A stretch of DNA of 64,000 nt from Crotophaga sulcirostris. Taxonomy: Eukaryota > Chordata > Aves > Cuculiformes > Crotophagidae. The notes under the pieces were generated by a model, which was not told the DNA's origin, made no database searches, and saw nothing but the letters and a program-made list of their open reading frames with translations. The stretch spans positions 506,764 to 570,763 of the forward strand of contig VYZB01000337.1 in assembly GCA_013397455.1 (NCBI GenBank), given 5' to 3'. Below, piece by piece: positions 1 to 15,900 of this stretch; the stretch's first letter is position 1, and every line of letters begins with the position of its first letter. The translations under genes and the position numbers were made by a program.

Positions 1-838
1 CCTTTTCGTATATTTTTATCATCCTGTTGCCCTTCTCCATGCCTCTTCCAGTGCTGCTATATTTACTCTGAAATACAGTACTGCAGATAGGCTAGTACTA
101 AAAATCATGTTTGGATGCAGGTATAATGGTGACCTTGTTCTGTTTCTTTCTTAACTTTTTATTCATTCTTTTAACCAGTATTTCACAGAACTATCACAAC
201 TCCAGGATCTGTCTCCTGAGTAGAAATGATCAGTTCAAAGCCTGGAACTGCATATAAACTGTTGCACTGAGTGGTGGGTGAAAAGAAATAATTTAAAAAA
301 AAAATAAAATCCAGTCTACTTCGGCATAACTGAGGTCTCCCATCGTTTTTGCATTCCCTGCTCAGGGAGCCTGTCTTCTCAAGGTTTAGAAGATGTGGAA
401 TTAGAATAAAGTGGAGTTGAGATGTTGATTTTGATGTAACACAATAGCATAAGTAGTATCACAACTCAAGCTTTGAACACAATCTTGTTCGGGCATCTCA
501 TCCAGAAAAGGGCAGGTCAGGTCTAAATTGTAGTCAGGTGTTTGCTTTTGTGGTTTATTCTACAACCTGCACAAATACAGAATTTAACATCCTGTAGGAC
601 ACAGGAAAGAACAGTTTTGAGGCTTAACAGCTTAAGTGCTGAAGGCAGAGGGTTATGTCTTCAGTTTATCAAGACTAGGAGACATGGAGAGCAGGCAGGC
701 TAGCAAGTGCAATAAAAATACCATTTGCGCAAAATGACAAAAAACATCTAAAAAGAAGCCTTACAAAACAAAATTCAAAACAGTGGCAATGAACATACTT
801 AACTGCTTACTACAAAAGTTGATTTAGAATATGATTAC
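1..838 (-). other. BTAF1 intron 23 (partial)
   Basis: Intronic sequence continuing past the window edge. I found no further exon in either orientation and no recognisable repeat. Confidence 0.75.
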
Positions 839-948
839 CAGAGGATGTAGCTGAGCATCCATCGAAGCTGCTGTTGTTTCAAAAACCTGTAAAGAATTTA
901 CCAGCTCCTGGGCAGGAACATCTCCTTTTTCCAGTAAGGACTTTCGGT
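839..948 (-). CDS. BTAF1: BTAF1 exon 23 (last in window)
   Basis: Codons 1061-1097, with [20 protein letters not shown], ending MDAQLHPL. Acceptor AACAG|AC, donor CTG|GTAATC, phase 0. The next exon (HEAT repeats leading into the ATPase) is not found between 1 and 838. Confidence 0.95.
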
Positions 949-3900
949 CTGTTAAAAACAGAAGAGATGTTCAGTTTAAGACTGACATACTGCACCTAGT
1001 CTTTCAGCCCCCTCCACCTAAGTCAAAAGTGTAATTACCAAAATTATTTGTGTGAATGTTGTTCCTCAATGAACCAACCATAGCATCCCAGAGATGTGGC
1101 AATCCTGTTGCCATTTCAGCACCAAAATGTTTAGCTATGGTAGATAAGGCAAATTCTGCTCCTCTCCTCTGCACAACATAAGGTTTCTGAGCCTAGAAAT
1201 AAGCAATTTAAAGTAGTGAGTACAGACACATTGAAGAATAACCAGTATTTAAGAGGCTCCCATTGTTATCTAGGCATTCAACTCTGATTGTGTTTATAGA
1301 TACCTACAACACATTTGCTGTTGAATTTTTGTACAGGTAAAAAAAAATTGAAATATTTTATAGCATGTTTTTAAATACTATAGATTTAGGGATATGACTT
1401 TCGCTGACATAGGACCATTTCAGCAAGAGGTTTTCAGACTGGTTCCAGCACCAGATCTTCAGATACTGTCAGTACAGGGGACACCAAAACCATCAGTATG
1501 CTAGCAAACCTTCCTAAAAGCAATACTCAATTTGTTATTAAGCCCTTTCTCTTGCTCCTTCCCTCTTCTGAAAGTGGAATCGATAACAATCACTTTAACA
1601 ATTAAGAACAAAATTCACACTACTGTTTAACAATCACAGTCCTGACCAGGATATTACTAAAACATGCTGAAGTTTCCTATGAATAGAACAGTAATAAAAA
1701 AAAATTCAGCATATCAAGTGTGGAAGTCACACTTACATCCTGAGATCAGTCATATTTCAAATACTGGTTTTAATGCTTTGGAGCTTCCATTGTGCATTAA
1801 AATGACCAACTGTTTAACAGGAAAGTGACAGCACAGTCTGCAGAAATCCATTTGCATGGATTTATATTGTGATAGTCACAGCCTGTACTAAATTTCAGGA
1901 ATATTGATTTTTTTAATGACACACTGAAGAGTTAAAACATCATCAACTAACATACAGTGCTTGCATCACAAAATTTTATGTCAACTGGGTTCTCTCATGA
2001 AGGAGATGCCTATTATAATGCTATCAACTCCAGTAAATTCAAACTAATGGATGTGCAAGTTGCAAACCCAAGGTTTTGACACTTACCTCATCAAGTTCTG
2101 TAGGAATGGTTCCACTACTGCCAGTGGGGAGATCTGCAATTGGAGCTTTTGGAGCTTTTGGAGTAGGACCTCGCCGACTTGTGATGGCAAAAGCCGCTTT
2201 CTGATGTCTGTACAGTGTAATTATTCCCCTGTGCTTAGTAACTGTATGATGCATCCCATCTTTATCAGAGTTGGGCCCTAAAGGAGAAGGTAGAATAACT
2301 GTAGTTTAAAACATAAGTGGAAGTGAGAGTTTCCTGCAAGTCACCTGCAGATCTATTTTTTTAAAAAAAATGGTCATGGTTCTCAAGGATGAAAAAATTA
2401 AGTACAGTTACTCTGTTCAAGGCACATTACAGACTTGGTAAGAAAATCTAAGTGCGCAAACTGCCACATAAATTCTTATTCAGCAAGAAATACAAGTAAC
2501 AAAACTTCAGTCAAATTAAGAAATTTGCACATTTTTTTAAATATTTAAAAATACATCATGTTCTGAAGCTTAAAGTAATATTCTGTGTCCTTTTACAAAA
2601 GGTTCAAAACCTCTATCAAGACAACAGCAGATGCCATCACTATCTTTAGATTTGTTTTTGTTTCTATTTATGGTTATCAGCTTAATTTTCAGTCAGATAC
2701 GAATGTCATCCTACTCCAAGACAAATGAGGACATATTAATTAAGAAAACCTAAGATGTATAAAAGTCAAACTCTAAAGCAGGTTAGAATCTTTGAGAGTA
2801 CTAAGATTTTAATTTGTGTTGTTCATTCAATCCGTATATTTTTAGCAAGGGACAGTCATTTAAAGAAAATCCATGACCATGGCGTACACAGGATTCTTTG
2901 GTCATTTCAAACACTGTGTTCATCTTTTATTATCTAACTATTAGCCTATGGAACACAATACAAGTCAGACTTCTTTCTAACAGGCTACTCTAATTTCCAT
3001 ATTGATTCAATTTCAATTAAAAGCTTCATAACACAAAAATTGTATGCGATCCAAGGCGAGTAATAACTGAACAACAGTGAATAACTGAAAATTGGAACAA
3101 TGGCCTTTTATACCTGAAGTTCCTGAAAACTATACACATTATTTGCACACAGTGTGCAGTTCAAGATACCTAAATGAAGTATTCGCTAATAATAAAGACT
3201 CAATTGTTGGCATTTTAAAAACACTGAAAGACTCACTCAAATACTTAAGAGTTCAGAGACAAGCAGATGTATCACAGTATCATGAGGTTGGAAAGGACCT
3301 CTGAGATCATTGAGTCCAACCTATAACCCAACACTAACACCAACCCAGCATCTAAACCATGGCATTGAGTGCCTCAGCCAATCTCCTCTTAAACACCTCC
3401 AGGGTCGGTGACTCCACCACCTCCCCAGGCAGCGCATTCCATGTATTTTAAGAATCCCAGCAGTCTTAGATATCATACCTTTTGAGTTTTCATGGCCACC
3501 CTGAGGCTGTGCAGGACATGCTGCTAGTGGGGTAAGATGTGGGTCCACGCAGAGGGAGTTGCAAAGATTTTTTATAATCTTTGAGTTGGGACAAGGAGAT
3601 CTCGTTGTACACTGCTGAAGTAGCTTTGCTATACACGAAGCCACATAATTTTGTACAAGTGTATTCTCCTCTTTTTTGATAGCTTCCATTAGGGGTTTTA
3701 TAACAGGATTTAGTTTTTCTGGAAGTTGCTGCAAGTTCACAACTGCACATGCAGCAAATGTATGGACTCGCAGATGCAACACTTGCCATTCTTGATTCGT
3801 TTCTGTAACAGTCATTTGAACTTGTTGTCGTTTACTGTCCAACTGCTGTAGAATTTTAGGATTCAAAGTAAAGGATGAGGTCACTTCATTGAAAACAGAA

Positions 3901-6900
3901 GTAACCTAAAAAAAGAAAGAAAGTTCATCTGTTTTATTTACTGTAAAATCAGATATCCTCTGAAAACCACAGTTTTCATGACAGAACACAAATCACTTCA
4001 TCAGGTATTAACATCTGCATTTTTCCAGCAAATAGCAGAAAACTAAAATGTAGTTTCTGGAATCTTGAACTGCAGCTCAAGCAGAAAAATCAGCTTAATA
4101 TGAACATTTAAATTAGATCGTCAAAGCTAAGAGAGGAGTTTACATAGACCTCCAAATTTAGATTGTCCTACATCTGCCAGATATATCCAGATATTCTGCC
4201 AAGAGTTAGTAGGCACATGACAGATAAGCAAAGGAGAAGGCTATGAATACAAGAGGCCAGAAAGGACGTGCAAAGTCCCATGCACGATGAAGTAGTTTCT
4301 AAGCTTGTTTTCTTTTGAGGAAAGAGTCTGGGATAAAAATCTAAGGAAAAAGTCAGCACAACACAGTAGCTGCAGGACTTGCCATATCCTCCCTAACTTG
4401 AACTGGCTGACTACTGTTGCTTTCACATCTGTTTCCTGTGAAAGACTGAAAGTAACATGGAACTACAGAAGTGAAGTTATTCTGCTGATAGGATAGTTAG
4501 GCTCCCAAGAAAAGGAAAGGTGACAGCTGTTGAAAGAGCTAGCCTGAAAGGGTGGTTTTTTTGGTTTTTGCCATTTACTTTTAGATGAAAGACTTGACCT
4601 GAACATTTATCAGACTTGTAATGCTTCATTCTATAGATTCCTCAAGTTCTGCTCCACATAACCTTGATGACTGGAATGACCAAAAGATGCAAACCAAATA
4701 AGTAAAGAGGAGCAGCACAGGTTTTTCACATCTAATGCATGAAGATTTATACTAAAATGCAAAGTAGGTTTGGCATCAATATTTCAAGAAAACTTCCAGA
4801 GTTTAAAACTGACACAGAAGACAGCCACAGAGTAGCATGTAGTTATGGAATGGGTCTTCTAATCCAGAATAAATATCTTTTGAAAAAAGGAAAAAACACA
4901 ACCTGGAGCCTAGCACTAGGACTTGGTCAAGCAGCTCAGTCAGGCAGTTCACATGACTCAAGAGAAAACAGTTGAGGTATATAAAACCTCCTGTACTTCA
5001 GACTGTAAGGTCACATAATTGATTCTGACCTTACCTTGAGAATTTACTTATTTTAGATGGTAGCCATTAACAGACTGGCTGCCAAAATCCCCTTAGTCCG
5101 TATGCTCAAGTATGTGTAACTCTAAAGCTATGTTGAAATTTCTAAGTTAATCTACTGCACATTACTACATAAATACTACCATAAAAATTTTTCAAGATCC
5201 ATTGTGCTACAGACATCACAGCCATAACTGTACAAACTTGAACCTTCTCTTATTCTTACTCTTCTCCTCAGCACCTCAAGTGCAAACACAAACACATCCA
5301 GGATCCTAATCCAGCTGCACTATATCCATCACCATTCCTTCAACCTCCCCATATCTACACACCCATTCCATCTCAGTGCCCTTTTCTTTCACAGGCTCTC
5401 AAACCCACAAGCTCTTCATTCACATTCATTGGTTTCAGAAAAGAAAGGTCAAAGAGTGTGCACCTGCCCTAATGAGTGAAACTGCCAAGCTGGGAACAAC
5501 AGAGAAGGCTGAAGTACTCAACTTTTTTGCCTCAAGAGCTATCTCTTATTAGCACATCTAATACTGATATTTTCAGATTTAAGAAAACTGAAACAATTGA
5601 ACAGGTAGGAAAAACACACTTTAAAGCACATCTTGGTAGAAGTCAGTGGAAAGGATGTCTAGAATGTCACTTTATTTGCTAGTCTTTTGACAGTAGTTTT
5701 GATAGAGTTCCAGCTCACTTTCTTTTGTGTATGTTTCAACAGTGAATCTACATCTGGAATCAGAATTCTGTTACTTTTTTCCCTCCCGTTACATATCTAC
5801 CTTGCATTCTACTCAATTATTGGCCTAATCTGTAAACACTGCAGTGGAAGGGGCAAGTATCTGTTACATGTCTCATGTGTAGAGTTGCCACATTACTTCT
5901 GAAAGTTACTGTCTGTGTAATAATTATGCTGAAGAATACATCTGAAGGAAGGGCAGGCATGCCTCTACTTACCAGCTCATTAGCTTGATCTATTGTAAAT
6001 ACACTACAGTTTACTCTGTTTCCAATGTCAATGTTTGCATCAGCTAACAGTGAGATGAGTTGTTTACATTCATTCTGCATTCGTGTGAAAGGAACAGCAA
6101 TTTCATCATAATAAAGGTGTTCAGAAAGTACCCCAAGTAAACGAGGTTGCACGCAAAGAGCCACAGCTCTGCACTCCTGTAACAGGAAAAGACAATTTTT
6201 TTTCTGAGCAATTTGTATTTATTTTGCAGTTTATTTTGTTCAGTTTTTGGCATTAAAAACACAATCTAGCTACAAAAATCCAGTTTCCACGAGAACTGTT
6301 AACATCTGTAACCCAGAATATTAAAGATTGTCAACTAAACCTTCAGTCTGCCACTAGAACAGAAGTGGTAGGGAATGCAGGGAAGACAGTCACATTAAAA
6401 AGGAAGCACTGCTCTTGATAAGTCCATTCTCAGGATGCATGTTATTTTTGGAAGAAATGGAACATATTTACTGATTCATAGTTCTGACAGTTGGCATTTA
6501 GCTACTAAATGTATTCCTATTTTCCAACAATCAAGATTTTAGTATTTAGATATGAATACCATTTTAACTTATCAACTGAAATTTTATTTTAAGCTAAGCA
6601 GCAGATGACAAGCTGTGGACTAAGACAGTAAGTAATATTTATTTTTGCTGCAGAAACATCCTACCTTTTGCAAGGCTGCCCACTCACAGATTACTAACGC
6701 AACACTAATCCTCTGCAAGGCAGATTTAGAATTCAAGTGGAAGAGCAGTAGCTGAGCTAATGATTCAGCTGGCTTTATTTCTTGAGTAACAGAATTTACA
6801 CCTGGGTCACAAATACAGCAACAAAGTGCTCCCAGCAACCTGTCAAAATAAGAACGAACAGTCACTTCAATGTTACAATTACTCTGCAATTAATGATTCA

Positions 6901-9900
6901 AAATGAATGTGCCAAAAAAAGTCTTCATAAGTAGGTTTGCAATAACACTATAAAAAAAATTGCTTTTAAATATTTTTTCAGATTTCCAGTAAACTGACTT
7001 TGCTGCCATCATTCGAGCTCGCATGACGACATAATCCCTGGTGGCTGGATCTTCTGCAATGCTGTCTGCCCCAGCAATATATTCCTGAATCACTTCCTTA
7101 TTCTGGGTTTGACCTTGACGCAGTTTAGCGCCTGCCTTTTCCTGTGGAATAAATTTGGGAGAGGTTAAAAGTAAATGTTTGTAATAGGAAAGATGAATTC
7201 TTATTCCATATACTTCCAGTAACAATCATACCCTGCAAAGGGTGGACTAAGCCAGAATTTTTCTTGGATAACCAAGTAGTTAATCAGTGCAAATCACCTC
7301 TCCGCTAGTATTATTCTAGGGTCCTATTAAATGTATGATACAGTTCCCCCACTATAATGTTAAAACTAATACTCAACACAGCAAAACTCAGTCCACACAA
7401 AGGAAAACAGGTGACCTCTTTCAGCATGTTTTCAGAAATAATACAATGCTTTTATGCTTAAGTCAGTCCTGCAAACATATGACTTTGGAACCATGATGGT
7501 TATGGAACCATGTAAATAAAGACTCCATAAAGTATTCATAGGGAGCATGCTAAGTAACAGAAATTTGAATTCTCATAGATAACCTGACAAGAACTATTTC
7601 ACTCAACAGAACTGAGGTTTGTAAGACTGGTTACATTCAAAGTTGTAGAAGGCACCACCACTCCCCTCTAATTCCTTTAGAATACGTCTTTATATACAGT
7701 TAATCAATTTTTTACTTTCCCCAGAACAGTTTAGTGAGGTCACATTTCACTTACTTTTGATCTGGTTTTTACTTCCAGCAACATGTTTAAGTCAATGGGC
7801 AAATGAGATGGCTGCATCATTAGGCAGAGCCAGGCTCCCATCCATGGGCAAGCAGCTGCAACCACATACTGTACAGAAGCCTTGTTTAATAGTTCCAGCC
7901 ACACCTTGGGAAAGAACCAAAGTGCAAATCATTAAAAATTTGTATGTAGTCTATGAAAGACCATATATGTGCTGATAAACTGTAAGAAACAATCTGTTCT
8001 CCTTCACTCTATAGCAAAGCATCACATAGGCTACCTACAAAATAATTAAGGTGAACACACTATCTGCACAAAAGTGCAGGGATATGAAAGAGTAGGATAC
8101 ATAAATCCTATAAAACTAGGCTATAAGTCATGCAAATACCTTGTGAATAAGATCCAGAATTTCTTGGTTGCTTTCCAAGATACAAAATTGAAATATGTGC
8201 CTCAACATGTCTTGCAGAATTGGAGTCAGCCACGTTGAAGAGCTCTGAAATAAGGACATCATACAATCAAGCCAATTCCAATACATATCATAGTAAAACA
8301 CTAGTAACTAATTCTTACCTGGTCTTGGGTAGACAGCAGTGTGAATAATGTTTCCAGTGCTGCTTTTCGCACAGAAGATATAGTATGATGCAAGAACGGC
8401 CACACACGTGGGACTAAAACTGTCAGTGATTGTTGAATACTTGTTCACAGAGGGAGATGTAGAGGCAGTGACAGGGGAAAAAAAGTCCACACAGAGCTAA
8501 GTTAATTTTGTTTATCATCAGTTATAAAGTTTTATCCAAAAGAAAGCTTTTTTAAACGGAAGTATTATTGCACATGCTTGGCAGTTTTAAATGAAGATCA
8601 AGTTACTACAGCTTAAACATTTAAAATAGTTTGATTCAATAACTTTTTTCAGGAAAACACTTTTTCTTCCTGGTATAAAGAACTAGTTGATTCAAGCATG
8701 CATTTTTACTATGTTTGTTTCCCAGATTATACTTTGGGATTTGTCTGGATTTCAGCAAAAAACAACTTCAGCAGTGACAATTACACAGGATGAGAAAAGA
8801 TAAGATGTGCGAAGCATCTACCTCAAGTGCAGATGCTGTGAGTTTACCATGTGTATTACAAGAAAATTATTAACATACTGATATGCAATTCCTTTAATTT
8901 TACAGAGTCCCAAACAAAGAGGAACTTGGCATTGTCTTCAACCAGTCACAGAATTACTTGTACTAGTGATAGGAATTTTCAAGTTCGTAGCTTTCTTTCA
9001 GTGCCAACAGTAAAGTTACATGGGTACATGCACGTGTTTTAATGTACATAGTTTGCTCTCATTTGGAGTTTGTCAAAGAGCAGCCAAACAAGAAGTTTGT
9101 GGGCAGGACCACCACATAAGTGGAGCCGATATCCTCTACTAAGATACCCAAGATAAATAAAGAAAGAGAGGGGACAAAAAGACACATATAAACAACGTCT
9201 AGTACCTTTTAATTACTTTGTTGCCTTTTACTAATGTAACAAAATAGAAGCACTGTCCTAACCTTCACTTCAAGAAAAAGTAAAATTAAAATACTAATTT
9301 AAATCAAGCATCTCCTTGGCACATGGTCTGAAAGCAGTTTTGGTTATTCTAATTTTAAAGTAACTGGACAGTCAAACCTGCAATACTGAAGCAATACTAG
9401 TCAAAAAGTTACCTGCATTTGCGGACCTGAGGATAAGTCAGAAGGGAAGAAAGAAGGATCATGATACTGTTTGTGGAAGCTGTCAAGTCATCCAACTCCA
9501 GAAGCGCATCCCACAAGGTATTGAGAATAAAAGGCACCTAACACAAACAGAAGAGGTTATCATAAAAAAAAAGGAAAATTCGAGTGCTGTCTCTAAGCAT
9601 TATTTCCTTCACTCAGACTAAAAGTGAATTGTTCAATCAGAATTGAGGGAAAACAATTCAGTCACCTTCTGAGACTGAAGCTGGACCAGGCTTTCCACTA
9701 CTGGTACTAAAGATGCTGCAGCAACAGCTCGGACGTCATCATCCAGATCTTGGAGACCTTCAATTATTGCAGGCAACACCTTAGGCAATAAACTGTTGAT
9801 CATGTCCTGCCAAAAAGATCAAAAGCATTTTTAAACTTAAAAATCATATAATGCCCCAAACAACTAAGATGTACTCTAAGTTTATGAATAAAGCTGTTAT

Positions 9901-12900
9901 ATAAAACAGAAGCTACAGGTCCAAGACTATAATCTAAATATTTTAAGTTACTATTCATGAAGTAAAACCTAGGTTATAAAATTGAAATAACTGTTAACTC
10001 AGCTCAGTCAGGGTGGAAACAAAGCTTGATGTTTGCAGAGTAATACCACGCATAGACTAAAACTCTTGTAGCACTCAGCTCTATTAATCCCACATATCAT
10101 CAAAGTATCATCAAAGTATCATCAAAACCAGGCAAGGACAGCCTCTATTTATAACATTTTGTACAAGTAACTTAACAACTTACAACAGCACAACTTCGCT
10201 ATATACTCAGATTTCTGCAGCCTGGACATAAAAATGCAGTCACATACCTTTTAACTCGAATGAGACTGCAGTGCAAGCAAACTTGCTTTATGGTACCTAT
10301 TCTACTGCGCAGTCACATCAACGACTTTAAGCAGAGCTTTTTGTTCCAAAGCTCTCTGCATTTTTTCTTGAGAGTTATTACCTGACGCACTGCCAAAGCG
10401 TATTTTATTCCCAGGAGACCACCATGTCTTACTTCCCACTGTTCCTGTGTAAGCAGCTTCAGGAGAACATCCACAGTTTTATGAACTCCAGTCTCATTCA
10501 TATGTTTCAGTACTACTCCCAAAGTCTGAGCACAAGTCTCTCGTACTGGTGCTACCACCTAGGATGAAGTAAATGATAAAAGAGGTATTTCAGTATGAAA
10601 TTTGTCTTGGAAAGAAACCAATGAGTCAGATGACCAAAACTGCCACACAAACAAGATGAAATTTATGTACCAGTGACTTTGCAACAAGCATCTGTGAGCA
10701 GTTAGAACAAGCACATGCAGTATCACTGTACAAAGCACAGCTCATCTGCTGCAACATTCTCCTGCTGATCCACCTGCTCCCTCAGAGACAACTTACTTCA
10801 TCTGAAACAAAGTCCCCAAATCTGTCCAATGCAAACACACAAAGAAGTCTAATAACCAAGTCTTCTAGCCACTCCTGGTGCTGCTGAATCATCTGTAAAG
10901 AGGAAAAAATGAACACCGTGACTGTATTTATTCATAAAGGATTTCAGATATCCTCACTTTGGCTTAAATTTAGAACAGATATGACAACATATGTTAAAGT
11001 TGACTGAATATAGTCATCTTGCCAGACAGTCAAAGCAAAAAATTCAGCTCACATGGCTTACTACATGTCATGTTTTTTAAAAAACACATAGTAGCTTCAT
11101 CAAAATGCTAGAGAGTATCTTATAAAGCACACAGATAATTTTATCCCTACACAGTATATGAAGCTAATACAGATAACCTATCCTGACTAATCTCAAAACA
11201 TCCTAGGCAAGTCAATTAATATGTTTGAAGCATATTTACAAATAAACAAACTATGAAGCAGTATTTCATTGTGGCTGACCCCGTGAAAGGAATATGCTTT
11301 TCAGCTGTGTCTTGTCCAGTTTTAACAAAGCAATTTAGACCAAGCTTGTCTTGAACCTCTGGCCCTGCTAATTAGAGACCCAATAGCTCTAACTCTGAAT
11401 GTCGGAGCAAAAGCTCCATAAAAGCAACATCTCTGGCATCATCTTTATCTCCACTGTTTGCCTATTAGATCACTACTTCCCTTGAAAACTGCAGCTTTTA
11501 TGAACAGAACTTTCATCGTGTTATGGGTTTCATATTCCCATACATGTAAAACATTTATAGCCTGTATACAGCATCCACAGCAGCCTTTGAGGCTAGCCTG
11601 GAGCAGACGTAGTCCTTCCAGAAATAGTTCAGAAACTGTTCAAAGTACCTTTATTGCAAAGTGTGTTATTATTACCCTGCAATCTCCATGGAACAAATAC
11701 TACTCATGGAAGCAAGGAAAGATGGCAACTTTTGCTTACCCTGTATATAAAGTATGCTGAAGTAGCTTGATTTATATTTCATAAGTGTACCTCCCTATTC
11801 TTCAACAATCTCTAAGCCACAAACTCTCCCACTTGCCTTTACAGCAGAGAAGTCAGCATGAATCTGGATGAGATTCAGTATTAGTAAACAAGCTATTGCT
11901 ATGAGGATATTTAAAAAATGTTTCCCTTTTAGACTATTTAAATACTTCTCATAATAACAAAAGCAAGCATATGAACATAATCACCTACTGTTTAAGTGAT
12001 TAAATGATCTGAGACACTTTACTAGAGTTACATAATCAACTTGTCAGTTTAGTTTCAGTGCACTCTTACCATGGCCTGGAAATAGTCTTTTCTAGTACGG
12101 AAGCTAGTGTTTAACAGCTTTACACAGTCTACATATTAATGGCTTCTTATACAGTAGTATTGTTTTTTGCACAAGCCTTTTAATAACATTAACATTTTAT
12201 CAGTCCATACAGTGACTTCATCTAGATTATTCTGAGCAGACAAATCTCATGGTTTATATTCCCCCGGATCATCTGCCTCCTATAAAGTTTCTGTTTTCTG
12301 AAATTCACTACAGTAATGTATAAAGCCTGCATGACTGGAATCTTACCTCTTCTAAAGAGCTATCTCCCATTTTACCACCACTTTTACCATGAGCTTTAAG
12401 TATCTCTCTCAGTCCAGTACCCGCACCATGTCGCACCTAGAGAAGTGAAATAAAGATATTTTTAAAGCACTGAGGAACAGAAGACAAAAACCACACTGGT
12501 AACTGAAACAATACTTTATTTTTAGGAGAGACACTTCAAGTGTTGCAGAGTCAGTGGTACTTAGGCTTGTGGGAAAGTGTAGTATTTTATTAGATCAAAT
12601 CAGGTACTTAAATACTAACCCGTGCAAAGACAACCTGTTTTTTCCCAAGTATTTGCCAGCTATGAACAGAAGCAATTAATAATTGCTTCTATTGTCTAAC
12701 ACAGAAGATACTGTTATATTTGCAGTGACATAGTCAAAGACAGTTTTCACTTAGTTTTACCTCACTTGTGTTCCAATACACTAGTTTTGAGAGAAAGAAC
12801 AAGCAGAAGATATTACTGTTTTTTGTAAATTTGTAAGCTAAAGAAAAGCAACATTCTTACATTACTTAGACACTTTCTATTTCTTTTTATATTATAATTG

Positions 12901-15900
12901 TATTTCTTAAGCAGAGTTTGGATCTCCATTGAATACTGTGGAGTCTGCAAAACAAATTTCTGTGAATTACTATTCTGCATAGCTCACAAACCTGCCCTGC
13001 TTGGCTAAATACTAAAATATAAGTGAATAAGTGATATGGGAAAGCCAGTTATAGCCACTTGTATGTTCCCACCAGAGAGCTGAACACACTAGGAAGAGTT
13101 TTGAAAATCACAGACCACCAGTGGAAAAAGTGCTACAGACACCTATTTCTGGTATTTTTGATACATAACTGGACTAGTAATTGGTTAATCAAGAAAAGCC
13201 CACTCAATAGATACACAGAAAATAGAAGAGGCAAAGTCTTGAACCAGGTTTTCATCATTTACACAGGTTAGATTAGAACTTTTTTTTAAAGGGACTTCAT
13301 ACACGTGCTTGTTGCTAGCTGAAGATTGTATTTCATTTCATGATAGTAATAACTAGAACTGAGTAGCTGCTAAGTCCTCCCTTAATCAGAGTGTCTTAGA
13401 TGAAATGCAAGCATATGCATACACATCCTTGTACATACAGCTCAGTGGCTGTTGGTAAAAGCAATAAGAAAGCCGATAAAAACCAGCCAGAGCGCCTAGT
13501 CTTAAAATCCTAATTGTTCCTAATACACCAATCATTTATTTGATCCAAAATTGCTTATAAGCTAGTTTTTACCAGGCAGGAGGAAGACTCTGCTAGTCAG
13601 CCTCCCAGCTTCTGCAAATGTAGAACAGCAAGACAGACAAATGTATAAAGGAAATACCAGTAGTACGATTCATCTTGCCTCACTTCAGCTGCCTACAAGC
13701 CAGGCAGGCAATCCAAACCAGTCATCCAGACTGCCTCTAGATATTGCAAGATGTCAGAGGGTCAGTTTATAAAGGTGTGTTTTGAGGTAGTTTAACCTGT
13801 TTTTCATCCAGAACACACCATAATGAGGAAGTAGATCAGTATAGAATTATTAACATGTGTGCGCCCTAAATTGAATGTACTAAGCAAGCTATGAGAATGT
13901 CTGCTTTTTAGGAAGACAAGCGGACTTTGGCTTCAACTACAAACAGTTTGTTTTCAAATAAGGTTAGGGTTTTTAGCTCAGATGCAGTGATGTGCCACAA
14001 ATATAAATATCTTTTTTCCTGGCCCAAAATAATTTTGCTGACTGCATACGTTCTATCTCTGTGTTTCCAAGACTGAAGTCAGTATGGGCAGAGGCAGCTT
14101 GCTATCACCAAAACTGTGCTACAAATGTAGCTAAGCATGTTATAGTTGGTGTTAACATTTACTTTTCAAAAGATCAACTTTTTAATTAAAAACCAAAGCT
14201 AGTTGACAACAGTTATTTCCATCTTCTGCTCAAGGAACAGGGACCACTGGCAGCTACTTCACATTTTTGCTTGGAATTGATATCAAAGTTTGTGATATTT
14301 TGTACCACATCGTATTGTGATACGAGAATTGAATAAGAGGGTGAGCAGGACAGGTTTTGAAATTTGAAAGCAGCAGACTCTCACAAAATTCCTTAAACTC
14401 TCGATGAACCCAGGACACTTAACTGCTTAATCTTTTTGATCATATATTCCAGTGCTTTTATTTTGCTTGAATTTCAGTATTTCCAGAGTTCTTGATTATC
14501 ACTGCTTTCCAGATCTTTCTCACTCTCCACTTGAGTATACATTACACATCTGTTTTCATTTTCCCCTTAAACGAGTCTTAAAAAACACTTACGTTAGCTA
14601 AAAAGGATTTGCCTTTAGAGATGTAATTTGTATTTACAACTGATGTAGTTTTTGATATGTAGCAAAACGCCCTTAAGTCCTACGATGCAGTTTTTGTGCT
14701 TCTGTTGAAGCCTTTTTTTAAATCTACAGTTACACCTTAGATATCACACATCTTACCTCCCAAGAAGGGTTAAAGAGATCATTGCACACCTCCTCACAAA
14801 AGCTTTCCAGAGGCCATTCATTTGCCTAAATTAAAAAATATATTAAGTACAAGATTAGAACACAAAGGGATAACATGAATACTTCTGACACGGTAAGCCA
14901 TTTAGATACATGAAGACAACAGACTTCCAAAAGCTTATGTATTTTTCTTTGCTACTGAACAGAACTGAAAAAAACCAAACGAACTTCTGCACCTCAGAAA
15001 CTTTGCTGATAGACAAACTTCATAAGCTTTTTGAAAATCCACTAAAAGTTAGTAGCATAACCTCTTTATGGTAATTGATTCTGATGTTCTGGAATCCAGC
15101 CTCCTTTTAAGAACCACACTAAAGCACAAAAGTGAGGTTTTTATCCTCCCCAGTGATCCTTTAGATTTATGAATTTCGTTTTTAAAGAACATAATAGGCA
15201 AGTCTTAGTTTGAAATTACATTACATAATCAAATTGGGTCAATTAATTCAGTAATAAATATCACCCATTTCAAAACACATTCTGCATTTTTGAAAGTCGG
15301 GAGCTATATCCACTATCCAAAAATTTCCCACAAGAAAACTGACACGGCTGTGGAAAAGATGTTATGATACTAACATTAGTGAGTTCACACCATCACAAAT
15401 ACACACATCACAAATACAAATACATTTGAATGGCAAGCAACCAGCAGCTATTCAAGCCTGCAGTTACTGTTAGTCTCAAATTCATTTTCCAATCATCATT
15501 TCACAAATAATTACTAAGCTACGTCTGGAAAAAACTTTTTTGTAGAACACAGACTAAATAAGATAAAGCATCTTCAAATGAATTCCTAGGAACTGTTTGT
15601 ATTCTGGCATAGCATTTCTTACAAGTTTTCAGCTTTTCAGTATGTTGAAACAAATGCTAAGTTTTTCTGAGATTTAATTGTTTAAATTTTCAACTCCTAA
15701 AGATAGAACTTTGAATTAAGTTAAGCCTAATTAAATTAAGGCAAAGATTAAATAAAGCATACATGAACATTTAGATCAAATTATTTATGGCTCAGTGTAA
15801 TCCTATCATCTAAGTGTTTAGCACAGTTTTACAGTTTAATACCCAGGTCTGACACCTGTAATCCAACTACTCAGGTTCATTTGGGTCACAAACTGCTACC

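Noticed and set aside
10313..10381. Extension of BTAF1 exon 11 beyond VRQ
   Set aside because: The frame stays open past the GTAATA donor, but family sequence resumes at exon 12 (D-M-I-N), so the extension is intron.
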